A stretch of 64,000 nt of DNA from Rhodoferax_B sp049316285 (GCF_049316285.1 NZ_JBMOXA010000015.1:45487-109486); one strand, 5' to 3'. Positions 38,367-47,110 are shown, counted from the first letter of the stretch. Notes: generated by a model not told the origin, from the letters alone. A program made the numbers and translations.

Positions 38367-38786
38367 GTGCTAAAGCAACGGCTGCCAACCTTTCTGGCTG
38401 CGCTGTGGTGGGGCAGCCTGACCACGCTGGGCTTCATCGTGGTGCCGCTGCTGTTTGCCAGCTTGCCCAGCCCGGCCATCGCCGGCGCGACGGCGGCCAA
38501 GCTGTTTACTGCGCAGACATGGTTGTCCATGGCTTGCGCCATCATCTTGTTGCTGTTTACGCGCTCAAAATCGCCTGATGAGCAGGCTGCCATTGCGCCA
38601 ACAGCTCTTTTGTTTATAGCGGGTGGCCTGTTGCTGGCGCTGTTGGCAGAGTTTGCCGTGGCGCCGCGCATCGTCGCGCGCGAGAATTTGAAGCTCTGGC
38701 ACAGCCTGGGCAGCGGCATGTATGTGCTGCAATGGCTGTGTGCCGGGGTCACGCTTTGGAAATTAAGCCCCGCACAACAGCGCTGA
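38367..38786 (+). CDS. DUF4149 (TMEM205-like) membrane protein
   Basis: This is a small integral membrane protein of about 139 residues with four hydrophobic segments (roughly 8-30, 46-65, 76-96, 115-134) and conserved WWGSLTTLGFIVVPLLFASL at the start. DUF4149 proteins have no known function. The start is probably the GTG at 38367, with AGAGCG upstream; a TTG at 38361 is possible. In Burkholderiales this family often sits by greA and yhbY, as here. The segment at 38570-38625 is AT-richer and weakly like the dispersed repeat. Confidence 0.82.
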   Translation: MLKQRLPTFLAALWWGSLTTLGFIVVPLLFASLPSPAIAGATAAKLFTAQTWLSMACAIILLLFTRSKSPDEQAAIAPTALLFIAGGLLLALLAEFAVAPRIVARENLKLWHSLGSGMYVLQWLCAGVTLWKLSPAQQR

Positions 38787-38803
38787 TGGTGTTAGCGGGA
38801 GAG

Positions 38804-38832
38804 TAAAAACGGCACCGCTGCGAGCGGGCCGT
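38804..38832 (-). terminator. Terminator of yhbY
   Basis: On the minus strand ACGGC-CCGCT-CGC-AGCGG-T-GCCGT runs into TTTTTAC. The stem has 10 pairs with a single bulge. Confidence 0.8.
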
Positions 38833-38846
38833 ATCAGCATGTCAGA

Positions 38847-39329
38847 TCAGGTCTGGCTGCGCTTCTTCACGCTGGTCTTTGGCTTGGGCTTGGCGCGTTT
38901 GACCTGGCCGCCGGCCGTCAGCCGCTGGTTGCCCAAGACACGCAAGGTCTTGATTTCAGGGCGCTGGCCGCCGCGGCTGCTGTGTTTCAGCACCTTGAAG
39001 TCGCGCGGACCGGGCATGCGGTCTTCATCTTCGACGCGCTCTTTCTTGATCTCGGGTTTGGGGCGCCAGAGCACCAGCAACTTGCCGATGTGCTGGATCG
39101 GGGCCGCGCTGAGTTCGTCGGCCAGGGTCTGGAACATGGTTTCGCGGGCGACGCGGTCGTCCGAGAAAACGCGCACCTTGATCAGGCCGTGGGCGTTGAG
39201 CGCCAGGTTGGCTTCTTTGATCACGCCGGGTGTCAGCCCGTCGCCGCCAACCATCACGACGGGGTCAAGATGGTGGGCTTCGGCGCGGTGAACCTTGCGC
39301 TGTGCAGGGGTAAGTTGAATTAGAGGCAT
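38847..39329 (-). CDS. yhbY: CRS1/YhbY-domain RNA-binding protein with extended basic tail
   Basis: YhbY binds 50S ribosomal precursors. The CRM fold spans about residues 5-95: LTPAQRKVHRAEAHHLDPVVMVG, GLTPGVIKEANLALNAHGLIKVR and IGKLLVLWRP, with the GxxG loop in MVGGDG. E. coli YhbY is 97 residues; this one is 160, with an extra Lys/Arg-rich tail (KRAKPKPKTSVKKRSQT), probably for RNA contact. The ATG at 39329 gives the family start. It is divergent from rlmE, another 50S maturation gene, with 21 bp between the two starts. Confidence 0.92.
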   Translation of the reverse strand: MPLIQLTPAQRKVHRAEAHHLDPVVMVGGDGLTPGVIKEANLALNAHGLIKVRVFSDDRVARETMFQTLADELSAAPIQHIGKLLVLWRPKPEIKKERVEDEDRMPGPRDFKVLKHSSRGGQRPEIKTLRVLGNQRLTAGGQVKRAKPKPKTSVKKRSQT

Positions 39330-39350
39330 GGCCGTATTATCAAGGGCAAC

Positions 39351-40031
39351 ATGAAAATTGAAAAAAAAAGCAGCAAAGTTAATAAAGCTTGGCTGCACGA
39401 ACACATCAACGACCCCTACGTCAAGCTCGCCAATAAAGAGGGCTACCGGGCGCGCGCGGCCTATAAATTGAAGGAAATTGACGAGACCATGCGGCTGATT
39501 CGCCCTGGTCACGTGGTGGTCGATTTGGGCTCATCTCCGGGGGCTTGGAGCCAGTATTTGCGCCGCAAGATGGCGCCCAAGGGCACAGCCGGCACGGGGG
39601 GCGCAGCGGTCGGGGAGTTGAACGGCACCATCATCGCCATCGACCTGCTGCCCATGGAGCCCATTGAGGGGGTGTTGTTCTTCCAGGGCGACTTCCGCGA
39701 AGCCGAGATGCTGGAGAAGTTGGAACAGGCGCTGCAGGGCCGGCAGGCCGACGTGGTGGTGTCAGACATGGCGCCCAATCTGTCTGGCCTGGGCACAGTG
39801 GATGCCGCGCGCATCGTGCACCTGATCGAATTGGCGGTGGAGTTTTGCCAAAGCCATCTCAAGCCCGAGGGGGCGTTGGTGGTGAAGGTTTTCCACGGCG
39901 GCGGCTACAACGAATTGGTGCAGTTGTTCAAAAAGACATTTGCCACCGTGAAGCCCTTGAAACCGAAGGCATCACGAGACAAATCTTCAGAAACTTTTTT
40001 AATTGGTATCGGGCTGAAGCCGCAGAGTTAG
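39351..40031 (+). CDS. rlmE: 23S rRNA (uridine2552-2'-O)-methyltransferase RlmE (FtsJ)
   Basis: RlmE methylates U2552 in the A loop late in 50S assembly. The SAM site is VVVDLGSSPGAWSQYL. The K-D-K-E catalytic tetrad can be placed: Lys in RARAAYKLKEID, Asp in VVVSDMAPNLSG, Lys in ALVVKVFHGGGY and Glu in SSETFLIG. The 226 residues are slightly longer than E. coli (209), with an insert GTAGTGGAAVGELNG after the SAM motif. It lies directly upstream of ftsH, the classic rlmE-ftsH pair. Confidence 0.97.
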   Translation: MKIEKKSSKVNKAWLHEHINDPYVKLANKEGYRARAAYKLKEIDETMRLIRPGHVVVDLGSSPGAWSQYLRRKMAPKGTAGTGGAAVGELNGTIIAIDLLPMEPIEGVLFFQGDFREAEMLEKLEQALQGRQADVVVSDMAPNLSGLGTVDAARIVHLIELAVEFCQSHLKPEGALVVKVFHGGGYNELVQLFKKTFATVKPLKPKASRDKSSETFLIGIGLKPQS

Positions 40032-40128
40032 CACTCTTTGTCCGCGTTTACCCTTGGTCATCGAGAAAAAGCTGGTGTTTGACCCGTTGACCCTATTGCC
40101 GGACATGGACATTCATTAGGGAGGCGCG

Positions 40129-40156
40129 CTTGAAAGGCCTAAAATTGGCCTCAATT
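40129..40156 (+). promoter_or_regulatory. Candidate heat-shock (sigma-32) promoter of ftsH
   Basis: CTTGAAA (40129-40135), a 13-bp spacer and CCTCAATT (40149-40156) match the sigma-32 consensus CTTGAAA-N11-15-CCCCATnT well at -35 and partly at -10. It lies 31 bp before the ftsH start, and ftsH is heat-induced in E. coli. The spacer is symmetrical (AGGCC...GGCCT). Confidence 0.55.
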
Positions 40157-40187
40157 GCGCTTCTGCCCCCACTTATCGGAGTCTGGT

Positions 40188-42113
40188 TTGAAAAATCCCT
40201 GGTTTTCAAAAGTTGCTGTTTGGCTCGTGATCGCCATGGTGCTGTTCACGGTCTTCAAGCAGTTCGATACCCGCGCGGGTGTCAGCTCGGGCTACGTGGG
40301 TTATTCCGACTTCCTGGAAGACGTACGCGGCAAACGTATCAAATCGGTGGTGATTGCCGAAGGGCAAAGCGGTAACGAAATCACCGCCATCACCACCGAC
40401 GATCGCAAGATCCGGACCACGGCCACTTATCTGGACCGCGGCTTGGTTGGCGATCTCATCAACAACAACGTCAAGTTCGACGTCAAGCCGCGCGAAGAAG
40501 GTTCGCTGCTCATGACCCTGCTGGTGAGCTGGGGCCCGATGCTGCTGCTGATCGGTGTGTGGGTGTATTTCATGCGCCAGATGCAGGGCGGCGGCAAGGG
40601 CGGTGCTTTCAGCTTCGGCAAGAGCAAGGCGCGCATGCTGGACGAAAACGCCAACCAAGTGACGTTTGCGGACGTTGCCGGTTGCGACGAAGCCAAAGAA
40701 GAAGTGAAGGAAGTGGTCGACTTCCTGAAAGACCCGCAGAAGTTCCAAAAACTCGGCGGCCGTATTCCACGCGGTCTGCTGCTGGTTGGCCCTCCAGGCA
40801 CGGGTAAAACCCTGCTGGCCAAGTCGATTGCCGGTGAAGCCAAGGTGCCGTTCTTCTCGATCTCGGGTTCTGACTTCGTCGAAATGTTTGTCGGCGTGGG
40901 TGCAGCGCGTGTGCGCGACATGTTCGAAAACGCCAAGAAAAACGCTCCTTGCATCATCTTCATCGACGAAATCGACGCCGTGGGGCGCCAACGTGGTGCA
41001 GGCTTGGGTGGTGGCAATGACGAGCGCGAACAAACCCTCAACCAGATGCTGGTGGAGATGGACGGCTTTGAGACCAACCTCGGTGTGATCGTGGTGGCAG
41101 CCACCAACCGTCCTGACATTCTGGATGCCGCTTTGCTGCGCCCAGGTCGTTTCGACCGTCAGGTCTACGTGACGCTGCCCGATATCCGTGGTCGCGAACA
41201 AATCCTGAACGTGCACATGCGCAAGGTGCCGATTGGCCAAGATGTGAACCCGGGCATCATTGCCCGTGGCACACCCGGCATGTCGGGTGCCGACTTGGCC
41301 AACCTGTGTAACGAAGCGGCTTTGATGGCGGCGCGGCGCAACGCCCGCGTGGTCGAAATGCAAGACTTCGAAAAGGCCAAAGACAAGATCATCATGGGCC
41401 CGGAACGCAAGTCCATGGTCATGCCCGAGGAAGAGCGCCGCAACACGGCCTACCACGAGTCTGGTCACGCGCTGATCGGCCGCTTGTTGCCCAAGTGTGA
41501 CCCGGTGCACAAGGTCACCATCATCCCGCGCGGCCGTGCCCTGGGTGTGACGATGAGCCTGCCGGCGCAAGACCGCTACAGCTACGACAAGGAATTCATG
41601 CTGAACCAGATCAGCATGCTGTTCGGTGGCCGTATCGCCGAAGAAGTGTTCATGCACCAAATGACCACGGGTGCCAGCAATGACTTTGAGCGGGCCACGC
41701 AGATTGCGCGCGACATGGTGATGCGTTACGGCATGACCGAAGCGCTTGGCCCCATCGTCTACGCTGAAAACGAAGGCGAAGTTTTCCTGGGCCGTTCGGT
41801 CACGAAGACGACCAACATGAGCGAATCCACCATGCAAAAGGTAGACATCGAGGTGCGCAAGATCATCGACGAGCAGTACGGCCTGGCCCGTCGCTTGATC
41901 GAAGAACACAGTGACAAGATGCACGCCATGGCCAAGGCTTTGCTCGAATGGGAAACCATAGACATCGAGCAGTTGGACGACATCATGTCCGGCAAGGAAC
42001 CACGTCCGCCGAAAGACTGGACACCTCGTGCGCCGTCTGGCGGTGGTGGTGCCGGTGGCAGTGGTGGTGCAACCGCCGAGGTCACACCAGAGGTGGCGCC
42101 TAACGCGGCTTGA
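40188..42113 (+). CDS. ftsH: ATP-dependent zinc metalloprotease FtsH
   Basis: FtsH is a hexameric membrane AAA+ protease that degrades misfolded membrane proteins and regulators such as sigma-32 and LpxC. Two membrane segments (about 5-22 and 100-122) flank a periplasmic domain. Walker A is GPPGTGKT (201-208), Walker B IIFIDEIDAVG, SRH ATNRPDILDAALLRPGRFD, and the zinc site HESGH (423-427). The start is TTG at 40188, preceded by CGGAG at 40177-40181, giving 641 residues and the usual short N-terminus MKNPWFSKVAVWLVI. The C-terminus has a Gly-rich tail. Confidence 0.97.
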   Translation: MKNPWFSKVAVWLVIAMVLFTVFKQFDTRAGVSSGYVGYSDFLEDVRGKRIKSVVIAEGQSGNEITAITTDDRKIRTTATYLDRGLVGDLINNNVKFDVKPREEGSLLMTLLVSWGPMLLLIGVWVYFMRQMQGGGKGGAFSFGKSKARMLDENANQVTFADVAGCDEAKEEVKEVVDFLKDPQKFQKLGGRIPRGLLLVGPPGTGKTLLAKSIAGEAKVPFFSISGSDFVEMFVGVGAARVRDMFENAKKNAPCIIFIDEIDAVGRQRGAGLGGGNDEREQTLNQMLVEMDGFETNLGVIVVAATNRPDILDAALLRPGRFDRQVYVTLPDIRGREQILNVHMRKVPIGQDVNPGIIARGTPGMSGADLANLCNEAALMAARRNARVVEMQDFEKAKDKIIMGPERKSMVMPEEERRNTAYHESGHALIGRLLPKCDPVHKVTIIPRGRALGVTMSLPAQDRYSYDKEFMLNQISMLFGGRIAEEVFMHQMTTGASNDFERATQIARDMVMRYGMTEALGPIVYAENEGEVFLGRSVTKTTNMSESTMQKVDIEVRKIIDEQYGLARRLIEEHSDKMHAMAKALLEWETIDIEQLDDIMSGKEPRPPKDWTPRAPSGGGGAGGSGGATAEVTPEVAPNAA

Positions 42114-42137
42114 TTTCGACCGGCATACGCTGGAAGC

Positions 42138-42162
42138 AACGGGGCAGATTGCCCCGTTTTTT
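42138..42162 (+). terminator. Terminator of ftsH
   Basis: AACGGGGCA/TGCCCCGTT with a 3-nt loop, then six T. It is strong and separates ftsH from folP. Confidence 0.9.
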
Positions 42163-42234
42163 CGTTTCTGGCCTGAGGCCAAATACAGCGAGCTGCCGCG
42201 ATTCGGCCCAGCCCCCTGGTCACATTTTTCAACT

Positions 42235-43122
42235 ATGTACTGGCAAACCACGCGTTGGCAGATTGATCTGAACAAGCCCCAGGTGATGGGGATTGTGAAT
42301 GTCACACCGAATTCGTTCTCCGACGGCGGGCAGCACGCCACGACCGCCAGCGCCCTGCAGCATTGCGAAGCGTTGATTTCGCAGGGCGTGGATATTCTGG
42401 ACATTGGTGCGGAGTCCACCCGTCCTGGTGTCGCGCCCGTTTCCGAGGCTTTGGAGCTGGAGCGGCTGCTGCCAGTGGTGCGCGAAGCCGTGCGTCTGGG
42501 TGTGCCGGTGTCCATCGATACCTACAAGCCCGCCGTGATGCAGGCCATGCTGGATCTGGGCGTGGACATCATCAACGACATCTGGGCATTGCGCTGGCTG
42601 GATCCGGCGCGCCCTTTGATCACCGGTGCGGGGGTTGTGAGCCAATATCCAGGGTGCGGTGTTTGCCTGATGCACATGCATGGCGAGCCGCAGACCATGC
42701 AGGTGCATCCGATGGCGGGCGACATCGTGCCCGAGGTGTTGGCATTTCTATCGGATGCGGCTGATAAATTACGGGCGCACGGTTTGACGAAGGCGCAAAT
42801 CGCACTGGATCCGGGTGTGGGCTTTGGCAAGACGGTGGCGCAGAATTTCTCGCTGCTGGCGCGCCAGACCGAGTTTTTGGCCCTGGGTTACCCGTTGCTG
42901 CTGGGCTGGTCGCGCAAATCCTCGCTGGCAGCGATGGGTGCGCCCTTGCCCGGTTTGCCAGCGGGCAACGCTGCTGCGGTGCACGAGCGAATGCTGCCCA
43001 GCGTGGCGGCTGCGTTGTTAGCGGTGGAGCGCGGAGCGCGCATCGTGCGTGTGCACGATGTGGGCCCCACGGTGCAAGCGTTGAAGGTGTGGTGTTCCGC
43101 CACGCAGATCGAGACCAGGTAG
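42235..43122 (+). CDS. folP: Dihydropteroate synthase
   Basis: FolP condenses dihydropterin pyrophosphate with p-aminobenzoate and is the target of sulfonamides. It is a TIM barrel with PQVMGIVNVTPNSFSDGG, DILDIGAESTRPG and ALDPGVGFGKT, all pterin or phosphate contacts. LLGWSRKSSLAAM holds the late Ser-Arg-Lys-Ser motif. The ATG at 42235 gives 295 residues (E. coli 282). The open frame from 42028 is ignored because it crosses the ftsH terminator. glmM follows 71 bp later, as in many Proteobacteria. Confidence 0.97.
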   Translation: MYWQTTRWQIDLNKPQVMGIVNVTPNSFSDGGQHATTASALQHCEALISQGVDILDIGAESTRPGVAPVSEALELERLLPVVREAVRLGVPVSIDTYKPAVMQAMLDLGVDIINDIWALRWLDPARPLITGAGVVSQYPGCGVCLMHMHGEPQTMQVHPMAGDIVPEVLAFLSDAADKLRAHGLTKAQIALDPGVGFGKTVAQNFSLLARQTEFLALGYPLLLGWSRKSSLAAMGAPLPGLPAGNAAAVHERMLPSVAAALLAVERGARIVRVHDVGPTVQALKVWCSATQIETR

Positions 43123-43193
43123 TGCGCGCCGCGGGCTAGGCTTGGTGGACGCGGTGCGAGGCAAAGACAATTCAAAATCAGTTGAGGGGAAAA

Positions 43194-44555
43194 ATGACAA
43201 GAAAATATTTTGGGACTGACGGCATCCGTGGCCCTGTGGGGCAGTCGCCCATCACGCCAGACTTTGTGCTGCGGTTGGCCAATGCGGTCGGGCGGGTGTT
43301 GAAGAAAAAAGAAACGCGCCCTACGGTGCTGATAGGCAAAGACACCCGTATCTCGGGTTATATGCTGGAGAGCGCGCTGGAGTCCGGCTTCAACTCGGCC
43401 GGTGTTGACGTGGTGCTGCTTGGCCCCTTGCCAACCCCAGGTGTGGCCTATCTGGCGCGAGCCCAAAGGGCGAGCCTGGGGGTGGTGATCAGTGCCAGCC
43501 ACAACCCATTTGGCGACAACGGCATCAAGTTTTTCAGCGCCCAGGGCACCAAGCTGGATGATGCCTGGGAGCAAGAGGTCGAAGCGGCCCTGGACACCCC
43601 AGCCGTATGGGTCGACTCCGCATCCCTGGGCAAAACGCGCCGCCTGGAAGACGCTGCGGGGCGTTACATCGAATTCTGCAAAAGCACGTTCCCGAACCAG
43701 CTCACGCTCAAGGGTTTGCGCATCGTGGTTGATGCCGCCCACGGCGCGGCCTACCAGATTGCGCCTCTGGTGTTCCACGAACTGGGCGCCGAGGTGATTG
43801 CCATCGGCTGCAGCCCGGACGGCTTGAACATCAACCGCAACGTTGGCGCAACCCACCCGCAGGCCCTGATCGAGGCGGTGCTGACCCATCGTGCCGACTT
43901 TGGTGTGGCGCTGGACGGTGATGCCGACCGTTTGCAGGTGGTGGACGCCGCCGGACGCCTGTTCAACGGCGACGAAATTTTGTACCTGATGGTGTCTGAG
44001 CGCCTGCTGCGTGGCGGCAACGGCGGCCCCAGCCAGCGCGCCGCCGATGCGGTGCCGGGGGTTGTGGGCACGCTGATGACCAATATGGCGGTTGAACTGG
44101 CGCTGAAGGCGCGAGGGGTGGAACTGGTGCGCGCCAAGGTGGGCGACCGTTACGTGCTGGAAGAACTCGAAAAGCGCGGCTGGGTGCTCGGTGGCGAAGG
44201 CTCTGGCCATTTGCTGGCGCTGGACAAACACACTACCGGTGACGGCCTGGTGAGCGCCCTGCAAGTGCTGCAGGCGTGTGTGCGCCATGGCAAGACGCTG
44301 GCGCAGATGCTGTCGGATGTGGTGCTGTTCCCACAGACGCTGGTGAATGTGCGCCTGGTGCCCGGTCAGGAGTGGAAGAGCCCGGCCCTGACACAAATCA
44401 CCCAGCAGGTCGAAGCCGAATTACGCGGTGAAGGCCGGGTGTTGATTCGCGCCAGCGGCACCGAGCCCCTGGTGCGTGTGATGGTGGAAGCCCGCGACCC
44501 GGTACAAGCCAAAGATTGCGCCGACCGCATTGCGGCCGTGCTGAAAGCCGCTTGA
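43194..44555 (+). CDS. glmM: Phosphoglucosamine mutase
   Basis: GlmM converts glucosamine-6-phosphate to glucosamine-1-phosphate for UDP-GlcNAc, the precursor of peptidoglycan and of the lipid A made by the lpx genes above. It has YFGTDGIRG at the N-terminus, the phosphoserine loop GVVISASHNPFGDNG, the metal loop LDGDADRLQ and the sugar loop GEGSGHLL. The 453 residues are near the usual 445-450. GAGGGGA at 43184-43190 supports the ATG at 43194 rather than an upstream in-frame start at 43182. Confidence 0.97.
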   Translation: MTRKYFGTDGIRGPVGQSPITPDFVLRLANAVGRVLKKKETRPTVLIGKDTRISGYMLESALESGFNSAGVDVVLLGPLPTPGVAYLARAQRASLGVVISASHNPFGDNGIKFFSAQGTKLDDAWEQEVEAALDTPAVWVDSASLGKTRRLEDAAGRYIEFCKSTFPNQLTLKGLRIVVDAAHGAAYQIAPLVFHELGAEVIAIGCSPDGLNINRNVGATHPQALIEAVLTHRADFGVALDGDADRLQVVDAAGRLFNGDEILYLMVSERLLRGGNGGPSQRAADAVPGVVGTLMTNMAVELALKARGVELVRAKVGDRYVLEELEKRGWVLGGEGSGHLLALDKHTTGDGLVSALQVLQACVRHGKTLAQMLSDVVLFPQTLVNVRLVPGQEWKSPALTQITQQVEAELRGEGRVLIRASGTEPLVRVMVEARDPVQAKDCADRIAAVLKAA

Positions 44556-44602
44556 AGTTGCGAAACCGCAGCGGCCGAAGCGACCAATAGATAGATTTGA
44601 GA

Positions 44603-46006
44603 ATGACTGATCCCACGAAAAACAACGATACACAACTGCCTGCCGGCTGGTTGGAAATTGAATCCCTGGACATGGATGCGCAGGGCATCGCCCACACGCC
44701 AGAAGGCAAGGTGGTGTTTGTGGAGGGCGCGCTGCCCTTCGAGTTGGTGAGCGCGAACGTGCACCGCAAAAAGAACAACTGGGAGCAGGGCACCGTGACC
44801 GCGATTCACCGCGAGTCGTCGCAGCGTGTGCGCCCTGGTTGCCCCAACTTCGGCCTGCATGCCGGAGCTTGTGGCGGCTGCAAGATGCAGCATTTGCACC
44901 CTGCCGCGCAAGTGGCGGTGAAGCAGCGTGTGCTGGAAGACAACCTCTGGCACCTGGGCAAGGTCAAGGCCGAAACCGTGGCGCGGCCTATCGAAGGTCC
45001 GGCCTGGGGCTACCGTTACCGCGCGCGTTTGTCGGTGCGCCATGTGCGCAAGAAAAACGCCGTGCTGGTGGGCTTCCATGAACGCAAGAGCCGCTACGTG
45101 GCCGACATGAGCGAATGCCATGTATTGCCGCCACACGTCAACGCCATGCTGGTGCCGCTGCGCGAATTGATCGCTTCGATGGACGCGATTGAAACCTGCC
45201 CGCAAATCGAGCTCGCCTGTGGCGACGATGTGACCGCGATGGTGCTGCGCCACCTGGAGCCGTTGAGTGACGCCGATCTGGCGCGCCTGCGCGCTTTTGC
45301 CGCGCAGTACGGAGTGCAGTGGTGGCTGCAGGCCAAAGGGCCGGACACGATCAAACTGCTGGATGAAGAGCAGCCGCAACTGGCTTACGGCTTACCCGCC
45401 TTCGGCATCGAAATGCCCTTCAAGCCAACCGATTTCACGCAGGTGAATCCACACATTAACCGCGTGTTGGTGTCCAAAGCCCTAGCGCTGCTGGATGCGC
45501 AGTCTGATGAACGTGTGATCGACTGGTTTTGCGGTTTGGGCAACTTCACTCTGCCGATTGCCACGCAGGCGCGCGAGGTACTGGGCATCGAAGGCAGTGA
45601 AACGCTGGTCGCGCGCTCGCGCGAGAACTACAAGAAGAACCAAGCCTCCCGGCAATCTCTCAAACCGCTTTGTGCTACAGACTTCGTAGCGCGCAACCTG
45701 TTCGAGATGACGCCCCAGATGCTGGTGCAGGACGGTGCTGCCGATAAATGGCTGGTCGATCCTCCACGCGAAGGGGCCTTCGCCCTGGCCAAGGCCTTGG
45801 TGGACCTGCACGAACAGCCCGAGTTGCGTAATGGCTGGACGCCACCCAAACGCATCGTTTACGTGAGCTGCAACCCTGCAACGCTGGCACGTGATGCCGG
45901 CCTGCTGGTCAACTGCGCTGGCTACCGGTGCGTGCAGGCCGGTGTGGTGAACATGTTCCCGCACACGGCCCACGTGGAGAGCATGGCGGTGTTTGAGCTG
46001 GTCTAA
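44603..46006 (+). CDS. rlmD: 23S rRNA (uracil1939-C5)-methyltransferase RlmD
   Basis: RlmD (RumA) is a SAM-dependent RNA m5U methyltransferase with an iron-sulfur cluster. A TRAM-like N-terminal domain precedes the Cys cluster CPNFGLHAGACGGCKMQH. The Rossmann part has VIDWFCGLGNFTLPIA and the active site KWLVDPPREGA, and the nucleophile Cys is in IVYVSCNPATLARD. The 467 residues fit. An in-frame TTG at 44597 precedes the ATG. Residues about 350-365 are encoded by a stretch with a weak repeat-like palindrome (GCTAC...GTAGC). A large hairpin follows the stop. Confidence 0.95.
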   Translation: MTDPTKNNDTQLPAGWLEIESLDMDAQGIAHTPEGKVVFVEGALPFELVSANVHRKKNNWEQGTVTAIHRESSQRVRPGCPNFGLHAGACGGCKMQHLHPAAQVAVKQRVLEDNLWHLGKVKAETVARPIEGPAWGYRYRARLSVRHVRKKNAVLVGFHERKSRYVADMSECHVLPPHVNAMLVPLRELIASMDAIETCPQIELACGDDVTAMVLRHLEPLSDADLARLRAFAAQYGVQWWLQAKGPDTIKLLDEEQPQLAYGLPAFGIEMPFKPTDFTQVNPHINRVLVSKALALLDAQSDERVIDWFCGLGNFTLPIATQAREVLGIEGSETLVARSRENYKKNQASRQSLKPLCATDFVARNLFEMTPQMLVQDGAADKWLVDPPREGAFALAKALVDLHEQPELRNGWTPPKRIVYVSCNPATLARDAGLLVNCAGYRCVQAGVVNMFPHTAHVESMAVFELV

Positions 46007-46034
46007 GCCTAAGGGCGGGTATCCCGCAAAAGTG

Positions 46035-46077
46035 ATCGCCCGCCAAAACCTCTAAGACCGAGGTGTTGGCGGGCGAT
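46035..46077. terminator. Large bidirectional hairpin between rlmD and the lipoprotein gene
   Basis: An 18-bp stem (ATCGCCCGCCAAaACCTC against its complement, one mismatch) has a 7-nt loop, between convergent genes. The T tract is short (TTTG), so strength on the plus strand rests on the stem. Confidence 0.75.
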
Positions 46078-46127
46078 TTGTATTCCGATACGTCATGCGG
46101 CTCGGGTCGCCGCCACAGACTAAAAGC

Positions 46128-46505
46128 TCAGGATGCCCTGCCGTTGCGGTTGTTGCGGCGTTCTGGCGCGGCGGGGGCCTCCGCCTGTTCAACTTCTTCT
46201 GTGGGGGCGGGTTTTACACCCGATGGCGCCACGCCTTCGAGTTTGTTCTCGCGCATGTAGGCATCCATTTCCTTCCAGCCCGCAAAAACGGCGGCCTTGG
46301 GTGCCTTGGTGTTCATGGCATAACAGTCTTCCAGGCTGCGCATGGCGTGCCTGCAGCCGCTGCCAGTGGCTTTGGCGTCGGCATCACGTTGCACGACCTT
46401 GGGATCAGGGTAGACGCCTGGGATCTCGCAACCGGATAACAACAGCACGGAAGTGCTGGAGACCAGGAGCAAGCGCAGCAAATGGGGGCGGAGTGTAGGT
46501 GCCAT
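46128..46505 (-). CDS. Small lipoprotein of unknown function
   Basis: The 125-residue product has a short signal region and a clear lipobox LLSGC (Cys at about residue 26), so it should be lipidated and membrane-anchored in the envelope. The mature part contains GCRHAMRSLEDCYAMNTKAPKAAVFAGWKEMDAYM (read in parts) with two further Cys that could form a disulfide, then an acidic Pro/Ala/Glu-rich stretch and a basic end RRNNRNGRAS. I recognise no named family. Starts at 46505 or 46523 are both possible; the second has GGAG close upstream. Confidence 0.75.
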   Translation of the reverse strand: MAPTLRPHLLRLLLVSSTSVLLLSGCEIPGVYPDPKVVQRDADAKATGSGCRHAMRSLEDCYAMNTKAPKAAVFAGWKEMDAYMRENKLEGVAPSGVKPAPTEEVEQAEAPAAPERRNNRNGRAS

Positions 46506-46577
46506 TGTTTTGATTATCGGCATCTGCTCCGCAGAGTTAAGGCTTATCCATGAGCTGACCATGGAAAACAAGGCGAA

Positions 46578-46895
46578 TCAAGCCGGACCCTTTTCGGGGA
46601 CCTGCTGCAGAACGGGCGGGCCGGTACGTTTTGCCCAGGCTAACAGCGGTTCTAAATCCGCTGAATTCAGCACGATGTTGAGCTCGTGTGTGTTGTCATG
46701 TTTGGCCCAGGCGACATCGCGAATGGCTTCGATATGCTGTTCCACGGCCGTATGCAAATCGGTCACGCCGTTGGAAATTTGCAGCGCATGTTCCAGAACC
46801 TGCCGCGCCACCTGAACCCGCAGTGGGCGCCCAAAGGCGCTCAAATCGATGATCACGATGCTGGGCTCGAACGAGCTGATGGAAATCCGGGTCAT
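46578..46895 (-). CDS. Hypothetical protein, 105 residues
   Basis: A perfect GGAGG lies 8 nt before the ATG at 46895, so it is very likely translated. The sequence is alpha/beta in character (ISISSFEPSIVIIDLSAFGRPL, ALQISNGVTDLHTAVEQHIEAI, NIVLNSADLEPLLAWA), without signal peptide or membrane segment. It is distantly like small DUF1488-type proteins, but I cannot confirm this. The upstream 43-codon frame at 46892-47023 ends in its start codon (ATGA). Confidence 0.7.
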   Translation of the reverse strand: MTRISISSFEPSIVIIDLSAFGRPLRVQVARQVLEHALQISNGVTDLHTAVEQHIEAIRDVAWAKHDNTHELNIVLNSADLEPLLAWAKRTGPPVLQQVPEKGPA

Positions 46896-47023
46896 AAGTC
46901 ATCCCTCCAATATCCCGGGCAAGAGGGGCAACAGTGAACAAATACCGGAGTGTCTTGGCCTCTCTTGGCGCACGGGCGTAGGCATGAATGTCGATCAGGG
47001 CGCTTGGGGTGGCCATCAGCCAT
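46892..47023 (-). CDS. Possible 43-residue Cys-rich small ORF
   Basis: An ATG frame ends exactly at the start of the 105-residue gene (ATGA overlap). The product has five Cys, with CLRPC, then CCPSC, a spacing typical of small zinc-binding knuckles. No ribosome-binding site precedes the ATG, and the frame could be chance. It is the only coding candidate in the 319-bp gap from 46896 to 47214. Confidence 0.25.
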   Translation of the reverse strand: MADGHPKRPDRHSCLRPCAKRGQDTPVFVHCCPSCPGYWRDDL

Positions 47024-47110
47024 GGTGCTGTGATGCTGTAGGTTGCGACCTGCCCGTGCTGCTGTGGCCGCTGGCCCTTTCTCCCGTTTCCATTCACTGC
47101 GGCCTCTAGC

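Noticed and set aside
40206..42515. 769-residue reverse frame over ftsH
   Set aside because: It is a shadow frame. It has no ribosome-binding site or recognisable domain, and it crosses the ftsH terminator.
46849..47109. 86-residue plus-strand frame
   Set aside because: It has no ribosome-binding site and overlaps the start of the well-supported reverse gene at 46578-46895.
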